Positions 47,364 through 59,311 of a stretch of DNA of 64,000 nucleotides are shown here, one piece after another. The stretch is from Litsea cubeba (Eukaryota; Streptophyta; Magnoliopsida; Laurales; Lauraceae): assembly GCA_012931725.1 (NCBI GenBank), contig CM022946.1, positions 112,842,093 to 112,906,092 of the forward strand, written 5' to 3'. The translations under genes were made by a program, and so were the position numbers. Each line of letters starts with the position of its first letter. Position 1 is the first letter of the stretch. Under the pieces are notes generated by a model. The model saw nothing but the letters and a program-made list of their open reading frames with translations. It had not been told where the DNA came from and did not search any database.

Positions 47364-50241
47364 GTATTTTCTTCCCCTTTCTCTCCGTTTGCTTTTCCTT
47401 CCTACTTGAAATCCCTAATCTCGTTTTGGTCGTTTTGTGCTATTGCTTGTAGAATTTTTTTAACACTACCTTTGTTGGTTTAAATTGAATGGATTTTTTT
47501 GGGTTGTTTTAGGGCAGATGGCAGATTCGTTTGTGCACTTTTTGTATGCATTGTCTCGATCAAAAATTTTTTTTTTGTAGCTACCTAGGGTTTGATTTTT
47601 TTAGGTTCAGTTTGATGATTCATGAGCTTATATGGCATTTGATATGAGTGAAAGACTTTGTATAAGTGAATAGAATGAATCTGTGCTTGAATGGGTTGGT
47701 TGTGTTCGCGGGTTATTAAAATCTATGTAACTCGCAAAAAGGAGATTGTTTGTTATTAGAGAGGGGTCATTGTGGTTTTTCTTGAATGAAGAAGGTTCTG
47801 TTTTTATTGATATTTGAATTTTGGATCCTCTTATTGGTTTTTGGATTTTCTTTCATTGACAACCCAAAAACTAGGCTGAGGATAAGATGAGTTTCAACTC
47901 ATCTTAATACATTGGGATTCTCTGATATGGGCAAAAAACTTTGTATAAAATGAGTTTCAGTTCGTTTTAACTCCTTTTGTTTGGATTACTGAATATTTGT
48001 TTTTAAATGCTTTTTGGGGTGTTTTAGATGTGAAAAAAAGTAACAAAATATGATATAAAAGGTGGTTAAAGTGGAATTCTAACAACTTTTTTTTTTTAAT
48101 GAACCAATAAAAATATGTTTTTATTTTTAGTTTTTGCATTGGATTCTTTGAACTCTGTCCAAGCTCATTGACGAGCACAAATGGCCAACCTGCAAGGGTT
48201 AATTGCAATATCATTGCCAAAGGGACTCTGCCCCCATCTCACCAATAGGAACTCTGTCCAATCTCCTTGCCAATAGGAACTCTGTCCAAGCTGATTGATT
48301 GGTCCTCTTTTCTACCTTAGATTATTATCAGGCCCATGTGACCAAAACCAAATTAAAAATGTGATTGGTTGGTTCCTTTGATACTGCAGGGGACCAATCA
48401 ATCACTTAGTCCAAGAGGCCCGGCCGACATTCAGTCCTGGTATTGAGGTCACCTGCATGAATGGTGGATCACAGAGAAGACTTCTGCGAACTGTCTGTGG
48501 TCCAAATTTCATGACAACCATCTAATGAGGGGCCTTAAAAAATATAGTGATCTAATAATACTTTCAGCATAAATTATTAAGATAATAACTATTTTAATTA
48601 GGAAAGCTTGACACCCTTGGCCTTGGATGAAATCATTAACCAATCCTTCCAACTCTATACATTTCTCTGAGAAGGCCGAGAGGAGAGTAGACCAAAACAA
48701 TAAAAAAATCCCGAATTTCATTTTTTTTCTTTATTTTATTTCATGGCACCATTGAGATGATTAATACAATCAGATTGGTGTATTTTGTGGATGATGATGG
48801 TTCTCTTCCAAATAAACAGTGTAGATCTGTAAATCTGTCTCATGGTGTTACTGAGTTATCAATTATAATTTATCTACTCTGAAAAGAGGGCACTGAGGAA
48901 TTCTGTTGTTGCATTGCATCCTTGGAAAAGAGGGCTGCTCTAAATTTCTTGTTCTATTCAAGTTTGGTACCACTATCAACAGCCACAGACATACTCAGAT
49001 ACTCTTCATACCTAATATCTACATCTGCACACCCGCACAAACGGAAAGAAATATTAGACAGACCAGTATTCGTTCACATCAGAGTGAGGTTCAAATATGC
49101 AAGAACTGATGTTCAACATAATGAAACCTTCGCACCTGGAAAATAAAAAATAGACAACAACCATCAATTTAAATGCTATGACAGGATAGTAACTATAGGT
49201 TGTGTTTTGTGTTCGGTCCAATGTCGGTGTTCAACTCTAGATATCAGATTAGCCTTTTTTTTTTTCATTTTTTTTTTTCCCTGACATTTCATCTGAACAT
49301 GGGATCTTTATGGAGGGGGTGGACAATTCAGTTTCATGTCATTTGAGCTTGTAAAGTAAAATTCAAGAAATAATCCTTTTAATTAAATTAAATAATATCC
49401 CAGGACCCAGGTAACTGTCATTAAGATGTCAGACTAAATTACGGCAGAGGATGAGATGATGATCCTTTTATTTATTTATTTATTTATTTATGCTTAGAAA
49501 TGGGATGGTGAACCTTTTTAGGTGTCTTTCTTCTCCATTGCTTTTTTTAGAAGCAAAACCTTTATTTGACAGCATAGTTTTTCTTGTGATCAATGCATAC
49601 CCTACATTTCAAAGGAGATAAAGACCAAAACTTATTTCTCTACTTATGCCATGAAATTGTATTTGGGGATTCATGATTGTTTTCGATCCACATGCCATTA
49701 CCTTATACTGGGAGACTATTTTTGTGAGTGTGGAGCTATCTTTGTTTATGAGGGTAAGTGAAAAGAAGGTTAAAAACATTTTCTAAGGGCAGAAAATCAT
49801 CTCTCGAGGCTTTCAAAGAGCAGAGAAATACTATAATGATCTTTTTGAGTTTTTTTTCATGTTTTTTAATTATGCTGGATCAGTTGATAGAGGTGACACT
49901 TCGGAAATGTCTAATCCTGACAATGAAGGGGACAATGCTAGGTTTTCTTTTGGATAAATGAAGGTTAAATAGCCTTGTTATTTCAACAATTTTGAATTCC
50001 ATCTTTCAATTAATTTTAGTTTCATGATTGTCATTATTTGCTTAATTGACAGGATGAGCATTGTTTTGGAAATTATGATCATACTGCAAATCGTTCAAGG
50101 GGTTGAATCACGTCATACTTTGAATCAAATTGCGGATTGTAGGATTTAGTTTTTTTTTCTTGTAAAAAAAAGAAAAAAGAAAATAGTAGTTATTCATGAT
50201 CCATCCACTTTTCATCTAGAAGAATAAGGCAATATATATAT

Positions 50242-50393
50242 GGGAGATGCTCCTATGAGAGATATCTCTCACCTTACTATGAGAGATATAGTGGGGGGTC
50301 TCACATTTAAGCTGTTAGCATTGGATATGGATGTGAGGGCCCCTACCCTATCTCTCATATAAGGTGAGAGATCTCTCTCATAGGAGCATCTCC
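50242..50393. mobile_element. 152-bp MITE, GGGAGATGCTC family, second copy
   Basis: Near-perfect inverted ends: GGGAGATGCTCCTATGAGAG on the left and GGAGATGCTCCTATGAGAGA read inverted from the right. It sits in an AT repeat, so the target duplication cannot be read clearly. It is related to 16876-16986. Confidence 0.8.
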
Positions 50394-50415
50394 ATATATA
50401 TATATATATATATAT

Positions 50416-50506
50416 ACACACACCTCACATTTAAGTTGTTAGCATTGGATATGGATGCGAGGGCCCCTACCCTATCTCATATAAGGTGAGAAATATCTTA
50501 TATATA
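50416..50506 (+). repeat. Partial duplicate of the right half of the MITE
   Basis: Repeats cctcacatttaag...gttagcattggatatggatg...ctaccctatct from the MITE just to the left, with an AT repeat between them. Confidence 0.8.
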
Positions 50507-50748
50507 TATATGATTTTCATTAAGCTAGTTTGATAGAAATCTTATGTGCACGACTTTTGTATTTATTAGAATGATGGTTTATCATATGGATTAGGCTGAC
50601 AGGAGATTTTATGGTTTATCAGGGAGCGGTAAAAGCTTGAAACCTGTACCATTGTAGGACATGTATAACTAACAATCTAAGACTTGTTCTAAATCTATAT
50701 TGGTGGGTACAAAGTGGATGACCAAAGCAAAGAAGAGAGGGACACAAC

Positions 50749-51120
50749 ATGTGCCCAACAAAGCGGTATGTGCTTCGGCTGTTCATGTCTTTAAAATACA
50801 TCACTGCAAATGTAGTAGACCGGAACAATGGGCGTGTGGTGGCGTCAGCATCGACAGTAGAGCATGCACTCAAGGAGGCCATGGAATTGGGGCGCTCCTG
50901 CAATGCCAAGGCTGCTGCGACTGTGGGTGAGGTCCTGGCTATGCGCCTCAAGGTAGAGGGTCTTGCTCAGCCAGGAGGAAGGGCCTTACACACAAATGTA
51001 AATAAGGAGATTGAGAAAAAGGGATTCAAAAACCGCACCAAGGTATGGGCTATCATTAATGCTCTCAAATCCAATGGCATTAATCTCATCATCGACGACA
51101 ACGATCAATCCAGTTTTTGA
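50749..51120 (+). CDS. Ribosomal L18p/L5e-family protein (123 aa from the first usable ATG)
   Basis: The frame from MCPTKRYVLRLFMSLKYITA to DDNDQSSF carries an L18/L5e fold: ITANVVDRNNGRVVASAST, then a helix with ALKEAMELGRSCNAKAAA, VGEVLAMRLK, and the closing FKNRTKVWAIINALKSNGIN. L18-family proteins bind 5S rRNA in ribosomes; plant members of this subgroup are usually organelle-type or of unproven role. The start was chosen because upstream in this frame a stop lies at 50719. An overlapping frame from ATG 50718 gives MTKAKKRGTQHVPNK, which reads like the missing N-terminus and would join at VPNK/RYVL, suggesting a one-base indel at about 50760-50763. The core is intact. Probable leader exon at 47280-47363. 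Confidence 0.8.
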   Translation: MCPTKRYVLRLFMSLKYITANVVDRNNGRVVASASTVEHALKEAMELGRSCNAKAAATVGEVLAMRLKVEGLAQPGGRALHTNVNKEIEKKGFKNRTKVWAIINALKSNGINLIIDDNDQSSF

Positions 51121-53950
51121 TTGGTCATGGTGATGTCAAGATGTATCGTGCCTTCATCTGTCTGTTAAAGCGACTTTTTTCTTTCTTGGGCTGGAGAAAA
51201 TGGAACTAGAGTAACTCAATTTTAAAGTGTAAACTGGTGTTTTTTGAAAAATGGAGCTGGCAGGGTTTGAATCGAACCCAGTGCCTTGGAAGGTCCAGTC
51301 CAATTTCTAACTTCCCATTACTTAAAAACCTGGTCAAAAGTCAAAAACATTTAAACATGCATAACTGATGGTTGGAATCGAGTGTGCTTACAGCATTATC
51401 CCCCATTTTACTTATGCCTTTTAAGTTCTCATTTTGTTTTTGTATTATGATATCATGGTCAGACCCAAGTGAACTGAATTAGACTGATCTGTCCAGTCAA
51501 AATGATTCTTTGGCTTGGTTTTGAAAATATCATATACGCAATACAGTGTTTTTCGAGCTCTTCAACATTAATGCATACAATTAGGCCATCCACCCGGAAG
51601 AATTTTGAGCACTTTTTTTTTTTGTATGGATTACTACTGTGCTTTAAAGACACTCTTTGTCATTGAAGAATATTGCTCAAGCTTGTTGGATTCCATTTTT
51701 CAAGCCAAATGGACTATTCGGTTAGCAGTATTTTCTTGAATTTCTATTGCGGGTAGAGACTTTGGTGATTCGAGTGCCTTTCAGAGAAAATATATTTTAA
51801 AGATCTAGCAATCCAAAATTTGATTTTTGTTTTTTGATGAGTATGGATCATTTCTTCTATTTTAAGGCTGGCTATGGAAGGTTTATTTCCCACCCTTTTT
51901 GAGTTTTGGAGAACCATAGATACCAAGCAACTTTAAATTATTGGCATAATTATTATTCTGGTTAGTATTGCAAAATAATGTATTATTATCATTATCAAAT
52001 ATCAGCGATCCAAATTCTCAAACTTGGCAATGGCAATCCACCATACCCAATCACAGAATTGAGTTCTCGAACTAGGTTTGCTCACGTCGTGTTCAAAACT
52101 GCGCCAGTCTTTTGGGGTGCTTGTTTATGTGTGTTTTAGCGGAGCCACCTTGGGGAACAGTCCTGTTGGGTCAAAGACCTCAGGGATATACCTTTGTTGT
52201 TTAAAAAAAAAAATTTGTTGAACTACAAAAAAGAACTTGTGACTATGAAAACAAAGAGAACAAAAAAAAAGTAGTCTAATAGCTCAGCTATTTATTTATT
52301 TCATCTCTTCAATGCCATCTATATCAAAGGCATTTTAGACATAACCAAAAGCTTAGAAATCAGTATAACTAGCTGGCTGAAAACTGGACTTTGATGGTGT
52401 TTAATATGTCATGATCCTGGCCAGCCCACTGATAGATCTGTGGCAGGGCATACAGGTTCTTGGAGATGACCAGGGATCCATCTCTGGAACCGTGGTCTTT
52501 CCTGAAGTGCCCCAATATATAGGGCTGGCTTGGCTAGATTGGTTTGGAGATAATGTTGTCCATGTTCATCATGTCAGTTATTGAGCCTATCTATGAGCCA
52601 TACTTGGCCCAGAGGACTATTCTGGGCACGGGCAAGTCTATTTGCACAATTTTATGATCTTCCTGTGTAAAGGTGAAATGGGCAACCCGTCTCGACTGGG
52701 GTGGATTTGGTGGTGTCTTTGATGGCTTCAGGTCGTATTTGGGTTTAGGCTTCCTGACCTGTTTACCCACTGATAATCCAATTACATAGGGCTAGAGCCA
52801 GCCCATTTAGTTATTCTTGCCCAGAGACTTAAAACATGCCCCAAATTGAGCTCAATGTAAGCTGGGCCAGGTGTTACCGGACCATACCTGACTCTGTTCA
52901 ACACATCTGGATTTAATGATTTTATCCGGTACTGTAAGATTAAATGGTTAGAAACGAAAGCAAAACTAGAAAGAGCTAATGTGTAGCTTGAGCTTGATCT
53001 TCCTTATCTGTCTTTGAACGGTTTGGGTTTTAGGAAAAGGCCACAGCAATGGATACATTTTTAGGGAGAAGAGAGCAAATCTATTAATTTAAGATGGTGG
53101 AATGTGAACCAGCGGAAAGAGGAATCGTGATGTGGCAGATTGTGATAGGTCCACTCACGGTCAACGAGGGGTAAACCCTCATGGGATCCGGACTAGCGGA
53201 AAGAGTGGGGAAAATGTAGTTTACATCTAATGTGAACATGCACAAGCATGGACTAAGTAGGTTAATACGTCTAAAATCTGAACCAAATGGTTGTTGACAC
53301 TTGACTCTCCCAAGTGCTCTTGTTTGAATGAATGATTGAGTCAAATACGTAGAAGACCTGGACGAGTCACCTCATATTAGTAATGATGACTGGAATGTAG
53401 TTTGAGACTAATATTTAATCCTTTACATTTGATATTTGGATTAACAAATTATGTATTATACAATATGTTTTCATTAATATCCTTATTATAGCATTATTCT
53501 CTCATATATAAATTTATTGATTTGATTTGATTGTCATGAATGCATTTGATGGATTTTTAAATATTTTTAAAAATATTTATAAAAAAAAACATGACTCTCT
53601 TGAGTCACCACTCTGAACTCTGTCAGAGTCAAACTTTTTTACATTCGATGAGTTGAGCTTGAGTCATGAGTTTTACAGCCTTGAGTTTAACTGCAATCGA
53701 TCAAACTTCGGTCCAACATTGGATTTTATATGCAAGCCCAACCTATGGAATATTAGGGTTCAAGTATTTTAAGATTCAAAATTGGGTAAGAAATAAGACA
53801 TCTCATTCCTTACAGAGAAAAAGTAGCGAGAGCAAGTAATCACACTTGATTTTAAAAAGGCAAGTTACTCATTCTTTTCAAACTCTTTAAAATTAGGGGT
53901 ACTACGGAAGAGGTGTGTTTGGTACTCCAAAACTCGTGGACATTTTGTAG
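51121..53950. other. Intergenic, no gene recognised
   Basis: Contains the 3' untranslated region of the L18-like gene (first few hundred bases) and then mixed sequence. 52400-52900 is less AT-rich with GGCCC words but gives no coding or transposon signature that I can name. Confidence 0.4.
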
Positions 53951-54119
53951 CGCACATTATTATATATATTAAAGCAAAGGGGGAGGTGGGCTGTGAGGGG
54001 TGCCACCTCATCCCTAAAAAGTCTCTCATTTCAGAAAAATATGCACAAAAATCCCACATTATTTTAAGGTTCCACCTCACTTTAGGCTACTCTTTCTCCT
54101 AAAACTTCTCTCATAAGAG

Positions 54120-54440
54120 ATTTTTATAAACGTTTGAATTTGAGTCCTATTTCTTGCCATTATCCAAATTATAAGCAAATCTTTACAGTCGGTTTATTTT
54201 CTTTCCTTAGATCTTCAATCATCAATGGGTCACATGTTAAATATGTTCTGTGGGCCCTACCAATGAATGAAATTCGAGCTGTTGCTCCTTTACTCTCCTT
54301 TCAGTTTTTTTCCCAAATGGATGGATCCAGTAGTGGCACTGGTTCGTATTAAATATATTTCAAGAGTGGGCCTTCTCTTAACCCCTTTTTTTCTAAGAGT
54401 GGGCCCCATTGATGGAGGCAGGCAAGCATGTTGGCCGTTG
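54120..54440 (+). repeat. Direct repeat, copy 1 (Helitron interior)
   Basis: Matches 55510-55850 (shared words aacgtttgaatttgagtc, cttgccattatccaaa, tttttttcccaaa). The open frames here are translations of the repeat and are not genes. Confidence 0.8.
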
Positions 54441-55509
54441 TCTGGTTTCTTAATGGATGCAAATCAATTAGTAGGCCCCACACATTTAATTTATTTCTGC
54501 AGTGGGACCCACTCATGGATTATGCATAGATATTAGTTTTCTAGATCAATATGTATCCGCAAGTGGGCAATTAGACTGAGTTTTTTTTAGTAGACAGGCT
54601 CAAACTTAGTATTTAGGACCTGATATACTCCTGAACTCAGGCCGTTCAATCCCAATTGATAGTAGAAATGGGCCAATCCGAAAACTGGCCCATTGAAATT
54701 CCTACAACAGGCCGTTAATTTAGTGTAGGGTTTTAATGCATTTTTTCTCTCCAATTATTTATAGTAATATAAAATAAAATATATCTAATTTTAATAAAAA
54801 TAGAAATTATTTTTATTAGGGCCTAGGCTGAGCACGGGCGTGGAGCCTACAAGTTTGCTTTGACAAAATCTTATGATAGAATTGATTAGGCTTTTTTTTT
54901 TTGGAAGTTTGTTTACTGGTATGTAAGATCCATGGTTCACATGCACGCGAGAATGGTAATACATTTTTCTTTTTCTTGATTTTTGAATCGATTCATCTAC
55001 ACTGAGATGCTCCAAAGAATGATGGCATCTTTGGTTTGATTTGTACCTTATTTCTTTACAGGAAAGTGAAAACTAATTAAATGATTGATTTCCTTTATTT
55101 ATTTATTTTACTTCATTATTCTTTTTTTTCTTTTCGAGGGACTCATCTCAGCTATACTCACACTCCACACGATGCACCTAACAAACTGAGCCCCAGCCGG
55201 GTATTGATGTATTTGTAGGAAAATGGACGCATTTTTTTTCTCATTTTTTTCCTTCTTTGAATGGTATCATTTTTTCTTTTTGCTTCCATCCATAATTTTT
55301 TCTTTTTTAGTGGGGACTTTTAACCCATGCATTTTTCCAATTTACAAAGATTTTATAGGTGTGATATTACAATATTCTCATTATTATTTTTTAAGATAAA
55401 ACTTAAGATCTTTTTCCACTTTATTTTCTTCTAAGAATTCTTAAAAATAATAATAGTGGATTCTTCTTGTATAGTTTTAATTATTATAATAATTTATTAT
55501 ATCTTTGTT

Positions 55510-55850
55510 TTGGCCCGAGCTTATGAACGTTTGAATTTGAGTCATATTTCTTGCCATTATCCAAAATATAAGCAAATATTTACAGTCAGTTTGTTTTCTT
55601 TTCCTTTGATATTCAATCATCAATGGGTTCCATGTTAAATATGTTTTATGGGCCCTACCGATGATTGAAATACAAACTGTTGCTCCTTTACTTTCCTTTC
55701 AGTTTTTTTCCCAAAATGGATGGTTCCAGTAGGGGGTTGTCCAAGATTCTGGCAAAAAAGTTTGTCCATGTCGCACTATTCAAGTTAAAAACATTTCAAG
55801 GGTAGCCCCCATTGATGGATCAAACACGGTAATTTTTTTATCCCTTTCTT
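55510..55850 (+). repeat. Direct repeat, copy 2 (Helitron interior)
   Basis: Second copy of the 54120-54440 unit, with an extra insertion of about 30 bp near 55740. Confidence 0.8.
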
Positions 55851-56622
55851 TTGGTTCTTTTTAGTAGATGTAGATCCATCCGGTTTGTTTTCTTTTCTTA
55901 TATTTTCAATCATCAATGGTATAATATACCCGTAAATGAGATGGTTGTAATGGTCGATGCCTTTAAATTCAAGGGGTCATCGTGTTATGTAAATTTACTT
56001 TATTTTATTTTATTTTCATATATAGAAACTTTTTTAATATTCAAAGATAATAAAAAAAACTTATTTTATATTTATTTTATCTTAACAATATTTCAAAAGA
56101 ATTTTTAAATTTTAACATTTTTTATTTTTTGCCCGGGCTTAGCACGGGCGTTGTTGCTAGTCTTTCATAATACATTATGAGTTACCCAACAGTATATCAT
56201 ACAGTACATCCTGTTTGAAATTTGAGTTTAATAATGAGAATCGATGATCATTAGGATAATCTTGCATCATTAGAATATGAACCCTTCGATCATGAGAATC
56301 CTTGATGTATAAAAACACTTTAGATAATGAGAATCTTAATGTATAAGAACTCTTGGATCATGAGGATCTTTAATTGATAAGAACCCTATGTATGTTGTAT
56401 AATATAATAACATAAAACTTGTAGCGTCTTATATGTATGATATGATGTAAACTTGTAAGCCGCGAACAAAGAACTGCTTTCATTATACTCTGCGCATGCT
56501 CTCTGCGCATGAAGAACAAAAGGACAGAAAAGAGTCAACATGGATATGTTTGAGTTACTCCAGAGATAGCCCTTGTCCGCGCTCTTGGCCGTGCAATGGA
56601 CCCTGTACAAATTTATCTGTTA

Positions 56623-56951
56623 GGGCCTGTTTGGATAGGCAAAAAATAGAGTAGAGTGAAGTTAAATGGGCCCTAACAGTCTAAAATTTTAACTTTACCC
56701 CGTTTGGATGAGTTTGGCCCAATAAATGAAGTAATGTTGTGAGACACATGTACTCCATTTCACTTCAACTCTAAATACTTCTATTTCCTTGAGTAAAAGT
56801 GAATTCTACTCCAAACCTTAACTTCAAAATAAGCATCCAAATGGAGTGAAGTGAAGTACTCTATTTTAATTTCAACCTACTTCTCTTCACTCCACTTCAC
56901 ATGTGAAATCCACTTCATTTCACTCCACTCCTCATTTATCCAAACAGGCCC
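56623..56951. mobile_element. PIF/Harbinger MITE, 329 bp
   Basis: Ends GGGCCTGTTTGGATA in inverted orientation, flanked by TTA on both sides (56620-56622 and 56952-56954). The interior is made of short inverted GTGAAGTGAAGT-like stretches. It is the textbook Tourist-like structure. Confidence 0.88.
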
Positions 56952-57121
56952 TTACGGATTTGACTTTCCCCCGGTCTCAGGGGTGTTTGTGGTTGCCTTT
57001 GGACTCCTATTTCTGTTCTTTTTCTTAATCCTTCATTTCTTCTCCGTTTGTGTTCAATCTTTCGCCACATGCATAGCGTAAGTGAAGTAGAATTAAAAAG
57101 TTTCAGTTCGGGGTTTGATAA

Positions 57122-57892
57122 TGTGTGGGGATATTTCCTAGCTCACCGGATAACTGGCCTGATTCTCCATCCCGTGCTGCCGCGCCGGCTAATCCACCTC
57201 GGCAAAGCTCATCTCAAACCTCCACCAGCTCGGCCAAGTGATCCCACTTCGGCAAAAGCCTCACCTCGGCTTCCGCCCTCGGCCCCCCGACCTCAGCGGT
57301 TTTCGCCCTCGGCTCCCCGACCTCAGCATCACACCCTGACCTCGGTCAGGGTGCCAGGGCTAGCCAAGGCAGGGCCTGACAGCTGTCCTCCCATGGACAC
57401 TCCCGCACGCAACAGCACGTGCGACAGGACAAGGGCACGCCCACGCTCTCTGACAGAGCCTCCCATGCCGCCCACGTCCTCTGACAGAACGGCGTCCACA
57501 GACGCCAGGGTATGGCCCGATGCGACACGACATGTCACGATGGGATAGCTCCCTGACAGGGTCACCTCCTTGTCTCCTCTCCTCCTCTATAAAAGGGGCC
57601 AAACCAGAACAGCAAAGGGACTCTCTCTCTCCCCCGTCCGAGAGAACCACTGGTATCACCTCCTCTCCCAAAATCTCCTCCTACTGTCCAGTACACACAC
57701 TGACTTAGGCATCGGAGAGCCCTGCGCTGCCCACAGCCAGGGTCCTCTGACCTGTTTCTTCTCCCTCTTCCAGGTTCTCAGGCATCGGTTCTTCCACCTT
57801 CAACGAGGAAACGGGGAGCCTCAGCCTTCGTCTTCCTCAGTGAGTCGCAAGAACACCTCCCCCCCGGGTCCGTGAATTTTTGTGCACTTACA
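57122..57892 (+). repeat. 5' LTR of the gag-only element
   Basis: 771 bp, with a TATA box TATAAAAG at 57588-57595 and a CT-rich leader after it. The open frames seen here recur unchanged in the 3' LTR and are not genes. Confidence 0.95.
57588..57595 (+). promoter_or_regulatory. TATA box in the 5' LTR
   Basis: TATAAAAG in a CT-rich context, about 305 bp before the LTR end; the same box lies at 61077-61084 in the 3' LTR. Confidence 0.7.
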
Positions 57893-57912
57893 ATTGGCGC
57901 CGTCTGTGGGGA
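57893..57912 (+). other. Putative primer-binding region
   Basis: ATTGGCGCCGTCTGTGGGG follows the LTR directly, the form common in Tat-type gypsy elements. The exact tRNA was not determined. Confidence 0.7.
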
Positions 57913-57942
57913 ACGCTACAAAAAGCCATCTTCCCAAACACC

Positions 57943-59064
57943 ATGCCTCGGAGAACCAGAAAGGGAAAGGAACCGCTGACACTGTCGACACAGCTGCCGA
58001 CGGTCCCCCACCGGGAAAGGTCAAGAGCAAGATCTAATCCAGCGAGCGTCCGACAGCAGGGTACTCAGTCGGGTTCATCCTCTAAGGGTTCGACCTCGAC
58101 CCCACCTTCCAAAAAACGCACCCTGAAGGACAACGGAAGCAACCAAGCTCCGGGCAACAACCACGACACCAGAAAGTGGCTTGATCAACGCATCGAGCAA
58201 GCAGTACGACAAAACTTGGAGGCTGCCGGTTTCGCTCGAGTTCGGCCGAACTCTGACGATCTCGGCACATCTCCCCTCTCTCCAGAGATCAGGAGCTTCC
58301 CCCTCCCCGAAGATTTCAAAGTCCCGAGGTTCATCGTTTACGATGGAACCTCGGATCCAGCAGCACACCTCCGGCACTTCACTCAGAGAATGTCGGTGCG
58401 GGGCGATGCAGGCCACCTGAACTGCAGAGTTTTCTCCTCCAGCCTCGGGGACCTCCCCCTGAAGTGGTTCTGCGCACTCCCCCAAGGATCAATCAACAGT
58501 TGGCAGCAGCTCCGGAATTCCTTCATGACGAAGTTCCAAGCTCATAGGGCCGTCCCCAGGTCGGCCGCCGACCTGATGGCCCTCAGAATGAAGCAGACCG
58601 AGAGCGTCACGCAGTTCGCCAAAAGGTTCTGGACTGTCTACAGCCAGATCGAGGATACTACAGATGCGATAGCGATCCTGTCTTTCCAACAAGCCCTCCT
58701 GCCAGGCAACGAGCTACGAAGGGACCTGGTCATGCACCCTGTGGTCACTATGGCAGCACTGATGACCAGGGTAAACCAGTTCGTCAGGCAAGAAGCGGAC
58801 GAAGCCCGAGCCCAGAAGCATTTCAACAACAATCAACAGGCAGCGTCCATCTCGGCGGACGCCTCCATCTCGGCGGATGCCTCCAGCTCCGCGGCAGCGT
58901 CCATCTCGGCGGACGCCTCCATCTCGGCGGATGCCTCCAGCTCCGCAGCACCGTCCATCTCGGCGGACGCCTCCATCTCGGCGGATGCCTCCAGCTCCGC
59001 AGCAGCGTCCATCTCGGCGGACGCCTCCATGACAGAAGTCTCCTCCAGCTCGGGGGGCTGCTGA
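57943..59064 (+). CDS. Retrotransposon gag protein (373 aa) of the gag-only element
   Basis: Chosen start ATG 57943 (MPRRTRKGKEPL) has a good context and lies after the primer site; an in-frame ATG at 57880 is inside the LTR and unlikely. Residues 1-80 are basic and disordered. About 110-290 form a Retrotrans_gag domain: FKVPRFIVYDGTSDPAAHL, SLGDLPLKWFCALPQGSINS, FMTKFQAHRAVPRSAADL and VTQFAKRFW. The expected zinc knuckle is missing; instead residues about 300-360 are an 18-residue repeat, SISADASISADASSSAAA, three to four times. A stop follows at GGC. The protein would build the virus-like particle that packages the RNA. The frame is fully open, in line with recent insertion. Confidence 0.9.
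   Translation: MPRRTRKGKEPLTLSTQLPTVPHRERSRARSNPASVRQQGTQSGSSSKGSTSTPPSKKRTLKDNGSNQAPGNNHDTRKWLDQRIEQAVRQNLEAAGFARVRPNSDDLGTSPLSPEIRSFPLPEDFKVPRFIVYDGTSDPAAHLRHFTQRMSVRGDAGHLNCRVFSSSLGDLPLKWFCALPQGSINSWQQLRNSFMTKFQAHRAVPRSAADLMALRMKQTESVTQFAKRFWTVYSQIEDTTDAIAILSFQQALLPGNELRRDLVMHPVVTMAALMTRVNQFVRQEADEARAQKHFNNNQQAASISADASISADASSSAAASISADASISADASSSAAPSISADASISADASSSAAASISADASMTEVSSSSGGC
58843..59030 (+). repeat. 54-bp coding minisatellite at the gag C-terminus
   Basis: About 3.5 copies starting at 58843 and 58897, built from the subword CCATCTCGGCGGA(C/T)GCCT. The period is a multiple of three, so the frame is kept. Confidence 0.9.
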
Positions 59065-59310
59065 AGCCTCCTATCATCTTTCAGCTTCGACCGCCCGTCA
59101 GCTTTGATCGCACGACCCTCTACCGTCATTTCTGGCGGCACGGTCCTCTACTGTCAGCTTCGATGGCGCCGTCAGCTGCGACGACGTCGGTACGACCCTC
59201 TACTGTCGGCTTCGATCGTACGACCCTCTACCGTCATGACGGCACGGTCCTCTGCTGTCAGCCTTGATCGCACGGTCCTCTGCCGCCACTAGTCGTCCAG
59301 AGCTTCGTAC
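59065..59310 (+). repeat. Diverged short repeats after gag
   Basis: Non-coding stretch with repeated words ACGACCCTCTACCGTCA and CGGTCCTCTGCTGTCAGC, each several times and partly altered. It is a second, older tandem array between gag and the 79-bp array. Confidence 0.7.
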
Positions 59311-59311
59311 C

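Larger units (their letters stand above)
47364..50622 (+). other. Probable first intron of the L18-like gene
   Basis: About 3.26 kb, T-rich after the donor, as plant leader introns usually are. It contains a MITE of the GGGAGATGCTC family at 50242 and otherwise no recognised gene. Confidence 0.45.
53951..56160 (+). mobile_element. Helitron-like element(s) with a clear 3' terminus
   Basis: The right end GCCCGGGCTTAGCACGGGC forms a stem (GCCCG/CGGGC), followed 11 bp later by CTAG and then T, the standard Helitron 3' end. The left end has the plant Helitron-like opening with TATATATTAAAGCAAAGGGG near 53963. A second, degraded hairpin (CTGAGCACGGGCG, near 54828-54840) suggests two related units in tandem. 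The 5' border is uncertain. No Rep/helicase is present. Confidence 0.65.

Noticed and set aside
50700..50930. A 76-codon ORF overlapping the L18-like gene as a separate gene
   Set aside because: Only its first part resembles an L18-family N-terminus; the remainder is the L18 coding exon in the wrong frame.
57048..57708. Several ORFs of 60-166 codons repeated at 60612-61197
   Set aside because: They lie in the LTRs, are identical in both, and encode Pro/Ser-rich text without domains.
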